From: Streptomyces sp. CB02400
GTDB taxonomy: Bacteria; Actinomycetota; Actinomycetes; Streptomycetales; Streptomycetaceae
Direction: 5' to 3'
DNA: 64,000 nucleotides
Assembly: GCF_001905725.1 (NCBI RefSeq)
Contig: NZ_LIWB01000003.1
Location: forward strand, 395,575 to 459,574
This document shows positions 37,789 to 47,079 of this stretch, one piece after another. Under the pieces are notes generated by a model. It worked only from the letters and a program-made list of their open reading frames with translations, was not told where the DNA came from and made no database searches. Position numbers and translations under genes: made by a program. Position 1 is the first letter of the stretch. Each line of letters begins with the position of its first letter.

Positions 37789-38183
37789 CCCGCCAGTCTG
37801 CACGACCCCTTCACGAGGGTCGCGAAAGGCCCTCGCCGGTCGCCGGATCCGCGCAGCCGCGCAGGTCAGGCGCCTGGTTTGGGAGGGAATACAGTGCTCC
37901 GGGAAGACGTGGCGGCGAATATTGCCACCGCCCGCCGCAGACGTCCAACCGGCGTGCCGCGCGGGGCCGCTGCGGGAGCCGGCGGAACTTGCCCCTCAAC
38001 TCACCTCCGGGGTTCACTCCTTCGAGTGGCGGGTCAGGTGATGCGCATCCACTGTCCACGCTCACTGGGAGGGTCGGGGAGCGATGGGGGCGCCTCGCTG
38101 TCCGAGCACGGTCAAGAGCTCGGGGTGAACGCCCGCACCCGTTGACGGAGCGTCACCCGGATCCACGGGTACACGAGTCAGGA
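37789..38183. promoter_or_regulatory. 395-bp divergent region before the conservon
   Basis: No gene is convincing; frame usage here lacks Streptomyces codon bias. It must carry promoters for the phosphatase (minus) and for cvnA (plus). AT-richer DNA near 37870-37925 (GGGAATACAG) is the best promoter candidate region. No repeat or riboswitch was recognised. Confidence 0.4.
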
Positions 38184-41100
38184 ATGCGAGCACCGGTGCA
38201 GAAGTCGCGGCCTCGTCGCACAGGCAAGCAGACGGCCCCCACGGGGGACGCGGAGCAGAAGCCCACCGTCGGCAGGGGTCGCCCCACCCATGTACGCAAC
38301 CGGCTCATCGTCGCCGTGGCCGTGGTGGCCGCCGCGATCGCCGCGGCCGGGGCACCCTCCGTACTCACGGCCTCCGGGCAGCTCAAGGACTCGCAGGACC
38401 TGGTGACGCTCGCCGAGCAGACCCAGGACGCCCTCACCCTGGCGCACTCCCTCGCCGACGAGCGCGACGAGGTCGTCCCCTACATCGCGGCTGGCCGCCC
38501 CGAGTCGAAGGCGCCCTCCGAGGAGCACAGCGCCCGCGTCGACCGGCAGGTCGAGGAGCTGCGCACCGACACCGACATGCCGCAGGAGCTGCGCGACGGC
38601 CTCGACGCCGTCGCCACCGTGCGCAGAGCGGCGCTCACGGGCAAGAGCAGCGCTCTCGAAGCGCATCAGGCGTACTCCACCGCCATCACGCGACTGCACC
38701 GGCTCGCCGAACAGCTCGCGGAGCAGATCCCGCCCCGCGCCGGCTCCGGAGCCTACGCGCTCACCGAGCTGGACTCCGCCGTCCAGCAGGCCGCCGCCAC
38801 CCGCGGACTGCTGCTCGCCGCGCTGAACGTACCGACCACCACCCAGACCGTGATCGACCCGATCACCGGCCTGCCGTCCACCGTCACCAGCTCCTCGGAC
38901 GCCGACACGAAGCGGCGCGACGCGCTGACCGCCGCCGCGCTCCAGGCCCGGCTGCGCTCCGACGCGGCCCTCGCCGACTTCCGCGAGACCGCGCCCAGGA
39001 CCGCCCGCGGCTCCTACGACTCCACGGTCACCGGCCCCGAGGTCGAGACCGCGGAGAAGTACCTGGCACGCCTCACCGACGAGCCCACGCTCTCCGACGA
39101 CGATCTCGACACCAGCGTCAAGAAGCTGCGGGCCGCGCTCACCGCGCGGATCGACACGATGCGCGGCGTCGAGTCCGCGCTCTTCGACCAGCGCACCAAG
39201 GACCTCGCCCAGCTCCGCGACGACGACGTCACCGCGCTGGAGATCCGGATCGCCGCCCTCGGCGTCCTGATGCTGCTCGCGATCGGCATCGCCACGGCGA
39301 TGGCCCGCACCCTGACGCGCCCGCTGTCGGTGCTGCGCCGGGGCTCCGCCCGCCTCGCCGAGGCGGAGGACCCCACCGGCCAGGAGCCGGTCGCCTTCAC
39401 CGGCCGCAACGACGAGTTCGCCCAGGTCGTCCGCTCCGTCAACGCCCTGCACGCGCACGCCGCCGCCCTCGCCGAGCGGATCGCCACACTGGAGGCCGAC
39501 CGCAAGCACCTCGTGGGCCAGCGGCAGAAGATGGCCGACGCCCGCGAGGAACTGCGCACCGAACTCGCCGAGTCCGCCGCCCACCTGGAGCGGCTGCGCG
39601 CCGGCATCGGCGGTACGTTCGTCAACCTCGCCCTGCGCACCCTCGGACTGGTCGAGCGTCAGCTCGGCGTCATCGAGGGGCTGGAGGAGCGCGAGGACGA
39701 CCCGGACCGGCTGGCCACCCTCTTCAAGCTGGACCACTTCGCCACGGTCATGCGCCGGCACAGCGAGAACCTCCTCGTCCTCGCCGGCACCGAGCAGGGC
39801 CGGCACACGGCGGGCCCGGTTCCGCTGGTGGACGTCGTACGGGCCGCGGTCAGCGAGATCGAGCGGTACGAGCGGGTCCGGATCGCCGCGCTGCCGCCGC
39901 ACGCGCACATCGCCGGGTTCGCCGCGGACGACCTGTCCCACCTGCTGGCCGAGCTCATGGAGAACGCCACCTCGTTCTCCCCGCCCGACCTGCCCGTCGA
40001 GGTCTCCGGCTGGCTGCTGGAGAACGGCGAGGTCATGCTCTCCGTCCAGGACGAGGGCATCGGCATGACCGGGGAGCGGCTGGAGCGGCTCAACTCCCGG
40101 CTGTCCGACTTCGACCCGGAGGTCACGTACGACGCGGAGGCCGAGGACGGTCTCGGGCTCGGCCTGTACGTCGTGGCCCGGCTCGCCCACCGGCACGGGG
40201 TGCGGGTCCGGCTGCGCGAGCAGAAGCAGGGCGGCATCGCCGCGGTCGTCGTCCTCCCCGACCCCCTGCTGGCACCCGCCACCCCCGGAGCGGTCCCCGC
40301 CTCCGTCACCGGCGCCGCGTACGCCCTCCCGGGCGCCGACGCCGAGGCCAACTCCAACGTCCTCCACGGCCGCACGGAGCAGGACGACCCGCTGGTCGCC
40401 CTGGCGGAGAAGGCGGTACGCCACCAGGGCTCGCCCGGTGGCGAGACACCGGGCGAGCCGACGGAGTCGCCGGCGGCGGGCGACGCGGGTGGGTCCTCGC
40501 GGGGCCCTGCGGAGACCCCTGCGGGGGGCTCGGCCGGGCAGTCCGCGCAGGCTCGTGCGGGGGATGCCGTATCGGGTGGTGTGGAGTCGCCGGTAGCGGA
40601 TGGCGCGGACGAGTCCTCGCCAGTCCCTGCGGGGAACCTGGCCCGGCAGTCCGCGCAGGCCACTGCGGAGGATGCCCAGCCGGACGGTGGCGACGATCCG
40701 GCGGAGACGGAGGCGGAGGCCCCTGCCGGGGAGGCGGAGGAGTCCGCACCCGGCCACGGGGACGAGTCCGCGAGTGATCTCGCGGGGCATGAGGGCGGCG
40801 ACGCGCCGGTCGAGCGGCCCGCCGAGGTCACGATGGAGCTGCTGATCCCGGTGCAGCCGGAGGCGGCCGACGTGCCGGCGCCCTCGCCGGAGGCCGCCCG
40901 GGACCACGGCGCCGACGCCGACCGCACGGCCGTTCCCGGCGCCCGGGGAGCCGAGACCGGCAACACCGCCGAAGCCGGTGCCGGAGCGGCAGCCGAAACC
41001 GGTACCGACGCCGTCGGCCGACCGGAGGGCGAGAGCGTTCGCCCGGGGGCGGGTCACGCGGGCGGAAGCGATGCCGCGGGCGCTGCTGCGCAGCCGTTCG

Positions 41101-41834
41101 GCGGGGGTGCGGACGACGCCGTCCGCCCGGGCGCCGGTCACACGGCCGGAGACGAGGAGTCCCCGTCCGGTGCCGCGAGCCGACCGGTCGGCGAGGCCCC
41201 GGAGGACGCCGCTTACCCGGCCGCCTCCCACAGGGACGTACCCGGCGCGGACGCCGGGCCCAAGAGCTACGCCGGGCCGGGCCTCGGGCCCGAGGCCCGG
41301 CCCGGAGTCGGCGCCGGGCCCGAGACTCGCCCCGGAGCCGGGACCAGCGTCGGAGCCGGAGTCGGCGCCGGGACCAGCGTCGGGTCCGAGGCCCGGCCCG
41401 GAGTCGGCGCCGGCCCCGAGGTCCGCCCCGCAGCGGGCGGCGCCCCCGAGGGCGACCCCGTAGCCGACGCCGAAAACACCGCACCGCTTCCGCGGCGGCC
41501 GGTCGCCGCGGGCGGTGGTGACACGGAGCACGCGCGTGTCGCCGACGGGGACGGGGACGGGGACGGAGCCGAGGAACCGGTCACGGCCAAGGGGCTGCCC
41601 AAGCGCACGCCCAGGATCACCGCGCCCGTCGCGGCCCCGCGCCCGCGTACCGGGGCCGTGGACGCCGAGGCCCTGCGTCGCCGGCTCGGCGGTTTCCGCC
41701 GGGGGGCGGACGCCGGGCGCAGGGACGTCGAGGCGGAACTCGCCGAGCGGACCGGTGGCCACCAGGCGCCGTCCGGTCCGGCCGGCACATCCGAAGAGAC
41801 CACGGGGGGCACAGTCGAGGAGGCAAGCAGTTGA
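38184..41834 (+). CDS. cvnA: Conservon sensor-kinase-like protein CvnA with nitrate/nitrite-type sensing region
   Basis: 1216 residues. Basic N-terminus, TM1 at about 40-63, an external helical sensor region up to about 350, TM2 at about 352-375, HAMP (ARTLTRPLSVLRRGSARLA) and a dimer region (RLATLFKLDHFATVMRRHSE). The HATPase domain has N-box ELMENATSFSPP at about 589 and G-box DGLGLGLYV at about 654. A ~500-residue Glu/Ala/Pro/Gly-rich tail follows, with repeats such as RPGVGAGPE. Conservon A proteins signal with B, C and D. The start is not firm: ATG 38184 has AGGA immediately before it, and GTG 38196 is an alternative. Confidence 0.9.
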   Translation: MRAPVQKSRPRRTGKQTAPTGDAEQKPTVGRGRPTHVRNRLIVAVAVVAAAIAAAGAPSVLTASGQLKDSQDLVTLAEQTQDALTLAHSLADERDEVVPYIAAGRPESKAPSEEHSARVDRQVEELRTDTDMPQELRDGLDAVATVRRAALTGKSSALEAHQAYSTAITRLHRLAEQLAEQIPPRAGSGAYALTELDSAVQQAAATRGLLLAALNVPTTTQTVIDPITGLPSTVTSSSDADTKRRDALTAAALQARLRSDAALADFRETAPRTARGSYDSTVTGPEVETAEKYLARLTDEPTLSDDDLDTSVKKLRAALTARIDTMRGVESALFDQRTKDLAQLRDDDVTALEIRIAALGVLMLLAIGIATAMARTLTRPLSVLRRGSARLAEAEDPTGQEPVAFTGRNDEFAQVVRSVNALHAHAAALAERIATLEADRKHLVGQRQKMADAREELRTELAESAAHLERLRAGIGGTFVNLALRTLGLVERQLGVIEGLEEREDDPDRLATLFKLDHFATVMRRHSENLLVLAGTEQGRHTAGPVPLVDVVRAAVSEIERYERVRIAALPPHAHIAGFAADDLSHLLAELMENATSFSPPDLPVEVSGWLLENGEVMLSVQDEGIGMTGERLERLNSRLSDFDPEVTYDAEAEDGLGLGLYVVARLAHRHGVRVRLREQKQGGIAAVVVLPDPLLAPATPGAVPASVTGAAYALPGADAEANSNVLHGRTEQDDPLVALAEKAVRHQGSPGGETPGEPTESPAAGDAGGSSRGPAETPAGGSAGQSAQARAGDAVSGGVESPVADGADESSPVPAGNLARQSAQATAEDAQPDGGDDPAETEAEAPAGEAEESAPGHGDESASDLAGHEGGDAPVERPAEVTMELLIPVQPEAADVPAPSPEAARDHGADADRTAVPGARGAETGNTAEAGAGAAAETGTDAVGRPEGESVRPGAGHAGGSDAAGAAAQPFGGGADDAVRPGAGHTAGDEESPSGAASRPVGEAPEDAAYPAASHRDVPGADAGPKSYAGPGLGPEARPGVGAGPETRPGAGTSVGAGVGAGTSVGSEARPGVGAGPEVRPAAGGAPEGDPVADAENTAPLPRRPVAAGGGDTEHARVADGDGDGDGAEEPVTAKGLPKRTPRITAPVAAPRPRTGAVDAEALRRRLGGFRRGADAGRRDVEAELAERTGGHQAPSGPAGTSEETTGGTVEEASS

Positions 41835-42340
41835 CCGCGTCGCCCAGTACTGTCGGACTGAGCAGTGAGGCCCGCAACCTGCACTGGCTGTTGAGCAACC
41901 TCGTCGAGGAGGTGCCCGGCATCCTCTCCGTCGCGGTGGTCTCCTCAGACGGCCTGCTCCTGCTGTCGTCCGACGACTCCCGGAACACCGAGGCCCGCGA
42001 CGCGCGGAGCGCGAGACGCACCGGCCCCCGCGGCTCCGCCGCCGACCTGGCCACCGTCGTCTCCGGCATCGGCAGTCTGACCGTCGGTGCCTCGAAGCTG
42101 ATGGACTTCGGTCCGGTCAAGCACACGATGGTGGCGATGGACGAGGGCAGCCTGTTCGTGATGTCCATCAGCGACGGCTCCCTGCTCGGCGTGCACGGCT
42201 CCGCGGACTGCGACATGAGCGTGGTGGCGTACCACATGGCCCTGTTCGTCGGCCGCGCCGGCCATGTCCTGACCCCGGAGCTCCGCAGCGAGCTGCGCCA
42301 GTCCCTGGAGACCGACGAGTCCACCGGGAGTCGCCGATGA
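41831..42340 (+). CDS. cvnB: Conservon roadblock/LC7 protein CvnB
   Basis: 169 residues. Roadblock/LC7 fold with LHWLLSNLVEEVPGILSVAV at the start, then VSSDGLLLLSSDD, LMDFGPVKHTMVAMDEG and SLFVMSISDGSLLGVHGS. It contains a distinctive Arg-rich stretch (RDARSARRTGPRGSA). The TTG start overlaps the cvnA stop as TTGA. It probably stimulates the CvnD GTPase as MglB does for MglA. Confidence 0.92.
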   Translation: MTASPSTVGLSSEARNLHWLLSNLVEEVPGILSVAVVSSDGLLLLSSDDSRNTEARDARSARRTGPRGSAADLATVVSGIGSLTVGASKLMDFGPVKHTMVAMDEGSLFVMSISDGSLLGVHGSADCDMSVVAYHMALFVGRAGHVLTPELRSELRQSLETDESTGSRR

Positions 42341-42756
42341 GCAGGTCCAGGAAACACCTTCCGGTCCGCGGCGGCGATCGCAGACCCGCCCGGGTCCGTC
42401 CCTACTCGCTCACCGGCGGCCGCACCCGCTTCGGCCACGTCCTGCTCGTCGAGACGTTCGTAGGCGCCACCGCCGCGCTCGAAGCCGCGGGAGAGCGCAA
42501 GGAGTTGTCGAACAGCCCGTCCGGCTTCCGGGGCATGCCGGAGATGCGGGCCATCGTCGAACTGTGCCGCCGTATGCGAACGGTGGCCGAGATCGCCGCG
42601 CTGCTGAGGATGCCGCTCGGCGTGGTCCGCGTCCTCCTCAGCGACCTCGCGGACCAGGGAAAGATCCGTGTCTACGGAACGGGAACCGGCCACGGCACGG
42701 GCCGCCCGGACCGCGCGCTGCTGGAAAGGGTGCTGAGTGGACTCCGTCGTCTCTGA
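42337..42756 (+). CDS. cvnC: Conservon DUF742 protein CvnC
   Basis: 139 residues. The DUF742 signature RVRPYSLTGGRTR near residue 24 and a winged-helix-like C-terminus (MRTVAEIAALLRMPLGVVRV then LLSDLADQGKIRVYG). ATG overlaps the cvnB stop (ATGA). It is expected to bind CvnA/B/D; DNA binding is possible from the fold but unproven. Confidence 0.92.
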   Translation: MSRSRKHLPVRGGDRRPARVRPYSLTGGRTRFGHVLLVETFVGATAALEAAGERKELSNSPSGFRGMPEMRAIVELCRRMRTVAEIAALLRMPLGVVRVLLSDLADQGKIRVYGTGTGHGTGRPDRALLERVLSGLRRL

Positions 42757-43378
42757 CGTCGCTCACGGCGTCTCCCCGCTCACGGAAGAGGGCGACGAGC
42801 CGCTGCTGCCCTGGCAGACGGACCGCACCCGCGCGCCCGTCGCCACGAAGATAGTGGTGGCGGGCGGTTTCGCCGTCGGCAAGACCACGCTGGTCACCTC
42901 CGTCTCGGAGATCACGCCCCTGCAGACCGAGGCGCTGATGACCGAGGCGAGCGAGGGCACCGACGACCTCACCGCCACGCCCGGCAAGCTGACCACCACC
43001 GTGGCCATGGACTTCGGCCGCATCACGCTCGACGACGACCTGGTGCTCTACCTGTTCGGCACGCCGGGCCAGCAGCGGTTCTGGTTCATGTGGGACGACC
43101 TGGTGCGCGGCGCGATCGGTGCCGTCGTGATGGCCGACACCCGTCGCCTGAAGGACTGCTGGCCGGCGCTGGACTACTTCGAGAGCTGCGGGCTGCCGTA
43201 CGTCGTCGCGGTCAACCACTTCGACGGCAGTGAGCGGTTCGACGCCGAGGACGTGCGGGAGGCGTTGACGATCCCCGCGCACATACCCGTAATGATCATG
43301 GATGCGCGCCGCCGGATCTCGGTCATCGAGACCCTCTTGTCCCTCGTGGGCCACGCGCTCGACGAAACCCCCGAGTGA
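42737..43378 (+). CDS. cvnD: Conservon Ras-like GTPase CvnD
   Basis: 213 residues. G1 VVAGGFAVGKTTLVTS, G3 VLYLFGTPGQQRFW (DxxG replaced by GTPG) and G4 VAVNHFDGS (NxxD variant). MglA-like bacterial small GTPase. The GTG start lies inside cvnC (20-bp overlap). It is the output switch of the conservon; in S. coelicolor conservons affect differentiation and antibiotic output. Confidence 0.93.
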   Translation: MDSVVSDVAHGVSPLTEEGDEPLLPWQTDRTRAPVATKIVVAGGFAVGKTTLVTSVSEITPLQTEALMTEASEGTDDLTATPGKLTTTVAMDFGRITLDDDLVLYLFGTPGQQRFWFMWDDLVRGAIGAVVMADTRRLKDCWPALDYFESCGLPYVVAVNHFDGSERFDAEDVREALTIPAHIPVMIMDARRRISVIETLLSLVGHALDETPE

Positions 43379-43422
43379 CCCCCGAGTCATCCCCGAGCAG
43401 CCCTCTTAGGAGCGTCCCCCGT

Positions 43423-44685
43423 ATGCGGAAGATACTCGTCGTCGGAGCCGGCCAGTCCGGTCTCCAGCTCGCCCTCGGCCTCCAGTCGCACGGGTACGAG
43501 GTCACCCTGATGTCCAACCGGACCGCCGACGAGATCCGTACCGGACGGGTCATGTCGACGCAGTGCATGTTCCACACGGCACTCCAGCACGAGCGCGACC
43601 TCCAGCTCAACTTCTGGGAGTCCCAGGCCCCGAAGATCGAGGGACTCGGCGTCTCGGTCGCGGCCCCCGGCTCCTTCGACCCGGGCCCCTCGCAGCGCGC
43701 GATCGACTGGCTGGGCAGGCTCGACGGGTTCGCACAGTCGGTGGACCAGCGGGTGAAGATGGCCGGCTGGATGGAGACCTTCGCCCAGCGCGGCGGCCAG
43801 CTCGTCATCCACGGCGCGGCGGTCGGCGACCTCGACTACTTCTCCCGTACGTACGACCTCGTGCTCGTCTCGGCGGGCAAGGGCGAGCTCGTGCAGATGT
43901 TCGCCCGCGACCCGGAGCGCTCCCCGTACAGCGAGCCGCAGCGCGCCCTGGCCGTCGCCTACGTCCACGGCCTCGGCCCGCGCCCGGAGCACCCGGACAC
44001 GGAAGCCGTCCGCTGCAACCTGGTCCCCGGTGTCGGCGAGATGTTCGTCATGCCGACCCTCACCACCTCGGGCCGCGCCGACATCCTGTTCTGGGAGGGC
44101 ATACCCGGCGGTCCGCTGGACGCCTTCAAGGACGTCAAGGACCCCTCGGAACACCTCTCCCTGACCCTGGAACTCATGGAGAAGTTCCTGCCCTGGGAGT
44201 ACGCGCGGGCCACCAAGGTCGAACTGACCGACGCCGGCGGCACCCTCGCCGGCCGCTACGCCCCCACCGTCCGCAACCCGATCGGCCGGCTGCCCTCCGG
44301 CGGCCTCGTCCTCGGCGTGGCCGACGTGGTCGTCGCCAACGACCCGATCACCGGCCAGGGCTCCAACTCCGCCTCCAAGTGCGCCGCCTCCTACCTCGCC
44401 TCGATCCTGGAGCACGGCGAGAAGGAGTTCGACGAGACCTGGATGCAGGGGACCTTCGACCGCTACTGGGAGACGGCCCAGCACGTCACCAAGTGGACGA
44501 ACGCCATGCTCGCCCCGCCGCCGGAGCACATCCTGAACCTCCTCGGCGCCGCCGGACAGCTCCAGCCCGTCGCCGACCGCTTCGCCAACGGCTTCGACGA
44601 CCCGGCCGACTTCGAGAACTTCTTCTACGACCCGAAGAAGGCCGAGGGCTACCTGATGGAGGTCTCGGGCGCGGCCGGCGCGTAA
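43423..44685 (+). CDS. StyA/indole-type flavin-dependent monooxygenase linked to the conservon
   Basis: 420 residues. The FAD motif is ILVVGAGQSGLQLALGLQSHG at the N-terminus. GVADVVVANDPITGQGSNSA is the second FAD loop and marks the styrene/indole monooxygenase (StyA) class. FADH2 would come from a separate reductase, not encoded here. ATG 43423 has TAGGAG 10 bases upstream; a GTG at 43375 overlaps the cvnD stop and has no clear site. The StyA homologue is 44 bp downstream of cvnD on the same strand, so one operon is likely. Substrate unknown. Its last 37 bp overlap the convergent NlpC/P60 gene. Confidence 0.88.
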   Translation: MRKILVVGAGQSGLQLALGLQSHGYEVTLMSNRTADEIRTGRVMSTQCMFHTALQHERDLQLNFWESQAPKIEGLGVSVAAPGSFDPGPSQRAIDWLGRLDGFAQSVDQRVKMAGWMETFAQRGGQLVIHGAAVGDLDYFSRTYDLVLVSAGKGELVQMFARDPERSPYSEPQRALAVAYVHGLGPRPEHPDTEAVRCNLVPGVGEMFVMPTLTTSGRADILFWEGIPGGPLDAFKDVKDPSEHLSLTLELMEKFLPWEYARATKVELTDAGGTLAGRYAPTVRNPIGRLPSGGLVLGVADVVVANDPITGQGSNSASKCAASYLASILEHGEKEFDETWMQGTFDRYWETAQHVTKWTNAMLAPPPEHILNLLGAAGQLQPVADRFANGFDDPADFENFFYDPKKAEGYLMEVSGAAGA

Positions 44686-45809
44686 CCCTCGTCAGGTCCC
44701 TCCATCGCCCCGTCGGGGAGCTCCGGCGGCACGTACCGCCGTACGGGCTCCCCGTCCGGGTCGGGGCGTACGGCGCCCAGCACCGGGTTGGCCGCGATCG
44801 GGGAGACCTTGATCCGCGCGCCGGGGCGGGGCGCCTGCACCACCATGCCGTCGCCGAGGTAGAGGGCGACGTGCGTGGCCTCCGGGAAGTACACGACGAG
44901 GTCACCCGGCCGCAGCTCGTCCAGCGGCACCCGCTCCAGCCGCGCCCACTGCTCCTGGCTGGTCCGGGGGACCGGCGTCCCGGCGGCGCCCCACGCCTCG
45001 GAGGTCAGCCCCGAGCAGTCGTACGTGTCGGGCCCCTCCGCGCCCCACTCGTACGGCTTCCCGAGCTGCTCCACGGCGTACCGCACGGCCCGTTCGCCCG
45101 CCGCCGAGGGAGGAGTGCCGCCGCTGCCCAGCGCGCCGGAGGCCACCAACTCCTCCTGCGCCTCGGCCGTGTTGCCCCGCTCCAGCTCGGCCAGCGCGGC
45201 GAGCTGCTCGGCGGTGAGCGAGGCGAGGAGCTCCTCGACCGCGCGGAGCCGTTCGCGGACCTCGTCCCGCTCCTTCCCGCGCCGCTCGGTGAGGGCGAGC
45301 CGGGCGTCGAGGGCCTTGCGCGCCCGGCGGGCCAGCGCGTCGGCCTCCTTCTCGTCGCCGGTCAGCCGGCCCACCGTTTCCGCCCGCTCCCGCGCCAGCC
45401 GCCCGATAACATGCCCCTGGTCGAGCGCGCGCTGCGGATCGCGCGCCAGCAGCAGCCGTAGGTAGGGGGAGAGGCCGGTGACGCTCTGGTACTGCCGGCG
45501 GGCCAGCAGTCCGGCCGCGCCCCGGCTGTCGCGCAGGGAGAGCCGGGTGCGGGCGAGGGCCCTCTCCAGCCGCTCGGTCTCGGCGCGCTGCCTCTTCAGC
45601 CGTTCCTCGGTGGCGTTGTAGGTCTCGGTGGCCTTCTCGGCCTCCCGGTACAGGGTCTGAAGCTCCGTCAGCAGCTCGGAGACGGAACGCTCGCCGGAGC
45701 CGGCTCCGGCGCCGCCCGGTTCCGGGACGGCCACCGCGGGCACGGGCGCGAGGACGGCCCCGGCCGCCAGTACCGCCGTACACACCAGACGCAGCAACTT
45801 TCCTGACAC
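44649..45809 (-). CDS. Secreted NlpC/P60 endopeptidase with coiled-coil region
   Basis: 386 residues. Signal peptide (LVCTAVLAAGAVLAPVPAVA) at about 8-28. A long coiled coil at about 40-230 (ELQTLYREAEKATETYNATE, then ALARTRLSLRDSRGAAGLLA). The C40 domain follows at about 250-380 with catalytic Cys in PDTYDCSGLTSEAWG, His in DLVVYFPEATHVALYLGDG and a downstream Asn/Gln site. It cleaves peptidoglycan stem peptides, like RipA. Convergent with the monooxygenase gene and overlapping it by 37 bp. Confidence 0.92.
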   Translation of the reverse strand: MSGKLLRLVCTAVLAAGAVLAPVPAVAVPEPGGAGAGSGERSVSELLTELQTLYREAEKATETYNATEERLKRQRAETERLERALARTRLSLRDSRGAAGLLARRQYQSVTGLSPYLRLLLARDPQRALDQGHVIGRLARERAETVGRLTGDEKEADALARRARKALDARLALTERRGKERDEVRERLRAVEELLASLTAEQLAALAELERGNTAEAQEELVASGALGSGGTPPSAAGERAVRYAVEQLGKPYEWGAEGPDTYDCSGLTSEAWGAAGTPVPRTSQEQWARLERVPLDELRPGDLVVYFPEATHVALYLGDGMVVQAPRPGARIKVSPIAANPVLGAVRPDPDGEPVRRYVPPELPDGAMEGPDEGYAPAAPETSIR

Positions 45810-45912
45810 TCCATCACCTCCGACGCGGGGCGGCTCGTCCGCTCCGCATCGCGAGCATCAGACGGGTGTCCGCGGTCCGCTCGCCGAGCGTGCGCGGTTC
45901 GGCGCAACCCGG

Positions 45913-46227
45913 TCACCCGTCGGCGTCGTCCGGCTTGCCCTTCGGCGTGGCGTCTGGATCGGGCGCGGGCCTCGACCACGGCCACTTCCGGCCGTCGCCG
46001 GCCCGCCCCGTGGGGTCGTACAGGTACTTCCAGCCCCGCGTCAGCCCGGTCCGCGCGCTCCGCGCCCGGGGCACCCGCCGGTAGACCAGCACGGTGGGCG
46101 GGCCGCCGTCCGGGGCCGGGACGGGGATGCGGTACGTCTTCGGCGGGTGCCCGGTGATGCCCAGCAGCACGGGCAGCACGCGCCCGTCCATGGGCCCGCC
46201 CTCGAACGGGGTGTCTTCGCTCTTCAC
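45913..46227 (-). CDS. Uncharacterised 104-residue protein
   Basis: Starts MKSEDTPFEGGPMDGRVLPV and holds a PPKTYRIPVPAPDGG strand, then GLTRGWKYLYDPTG and a Pro/Asp-rich tail. Good codon bias in the reverse frame and isolation between genes support it. No domain recognised. Confidence 0.6.
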   Translation of the reverse strand: MKSEDTPFEGGPMDGRVLPVLLGITGHPPKTYRIPVPAPDGGPPTVLVYRRVPRARSARTGLTRGWKYLYDPTGRAGDGRKWPWSRPAPDPDATPKGKPDDADG

Positions 46228-46255
46228 GCCCCCAGTGTCGGCGATGCGCGGGCCG

Positions 46256-46909
46256 TCAGAGGTCCGCGGCCAGCTCCCGCACCAGTGCGTCGGCCTGCGC
46301 GTCGCGCCGCGCGGTCACCGCCAGCACCGCCACGAACTGCTCCACGAGCCAGTCCCGCAGTTCGTCCAGGGGCGGCTGTTTGTCCTCGTCGAGCCAGATC
46401 AGCGAGGCCGCCTCCACGGCGGTGATCCACATCCGGATCGTCATCCGGAGCCGGCGTCCGGGCTCGGCGACCCCGAGATGGGTGAGGACGTGCTCGGCGG
46501 CGGCCCGCCGTACGCCGTCCACTATGGCGGTCGTACGGGAGGTCTCCACGACGCTCCCGCCCTGGAGCAGCGCGCTGAACCCGGTGTCGTGCTGGTCGAC
46601 GAAGGCGAGGTAGCGGTCGAGGGCGCGGGACAGCCGGGGCAGCAGCGGGCCCTCGTGCGGTTCGTCGAAGCAGTGCCGCAGCTCGTCGGCGGCGGAGCGG
46701 AGGGCGGCCTCGTAGAGCTGCTGCTTGCCGCCCGGGAAGTACCGGTACACCAGGGGACGCGACACGCCGGCCGCCTCCGCCACGTCGTCCAGGGAGACGT
46801 CCTCCGGGGCGCGGTGGGCGAAGAGGGAGAGCGCGGCCTCGAGCAGCTGGCTGCGGCGTTCCTCGACACTGAGCCGCCGGTAGGCGGGGGTGGGGGCCTG
46901 CGAGGTCAT
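46256..46909 (-). CDS. TetR-family transcriptional regulator
   Basis: 217 residues. N-terminal HTH in residues 10-60: RRSQLLEAALSLFAHRAPED, then SLDDVAEAAGVSRPLVYRYF. The C-terminal domain is all-helical with GFSALLQGGSVVETSRTTAI and is unassigned. It lies downstream of the diiron oxygenase on the same strand and might regulate it. Confidence 0.9.
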   Translation of the reverse strand: MTSQAPTPAYRRLSVEERRSQLLEAALSLFAHRAPEDVSLDDVAEAAGVSRPLVYRYFPGGKQQLYEAALRSAADELRHCFDEPHEGPLLPRLSRALDRYLAFVDQHDTGFSALLQGGSVVETSRTTAIVDGVRRAAAEHVLTHLGVAEPGRRLRMTIRMWITAVEAASLIWLDEDKQPPLDELRDWLVEQFVAVLAVTARRDAQADALVRELAADL

Positions 46910-46931
46910 GCCCGCAGGGTATCCGTCCGTC

Positions 46932-47004
46932 CGTCCACGCGAGCAGCCCCGACGACCGCCAGAGCTTCCGTCCGACGCCGCGCAGCACGCCGATGTCGTC
47001 CAGG
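46932..47004. pseudogene. Duplicated 3'-end fragment of the diiron oxygenase gene
   Basis: 73 bp at 46932-47004 match 47077-47149 (71 of 73 identical). The latter includes the last ~23 codons and stop of the diiron oxygenase gene. In the copy the stop codon reads TGG instead of TAG, so the peptide continues (GRKLWRSSGLLAWTDG). The spacing of 145 bp indicates a local tandem duplication of the gene tail plus flank. Probably without function. Confidence 0.85.
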
Positions 47005-47079
47005 CTGTGCTCGATGTGCGGCTGCGCCGCGTGGCGGTGAGCCGTCCGGGGGGTGTGGTGGTCGGGTGCGGGCGCCCGT

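Noticed and set aside
37989..38183. N-terminal extension of CvnA from 37989
   Set aside because: The added residues are unlike the family and lack Streptomyces codon bias; the TM1 region begins soon after 38184.
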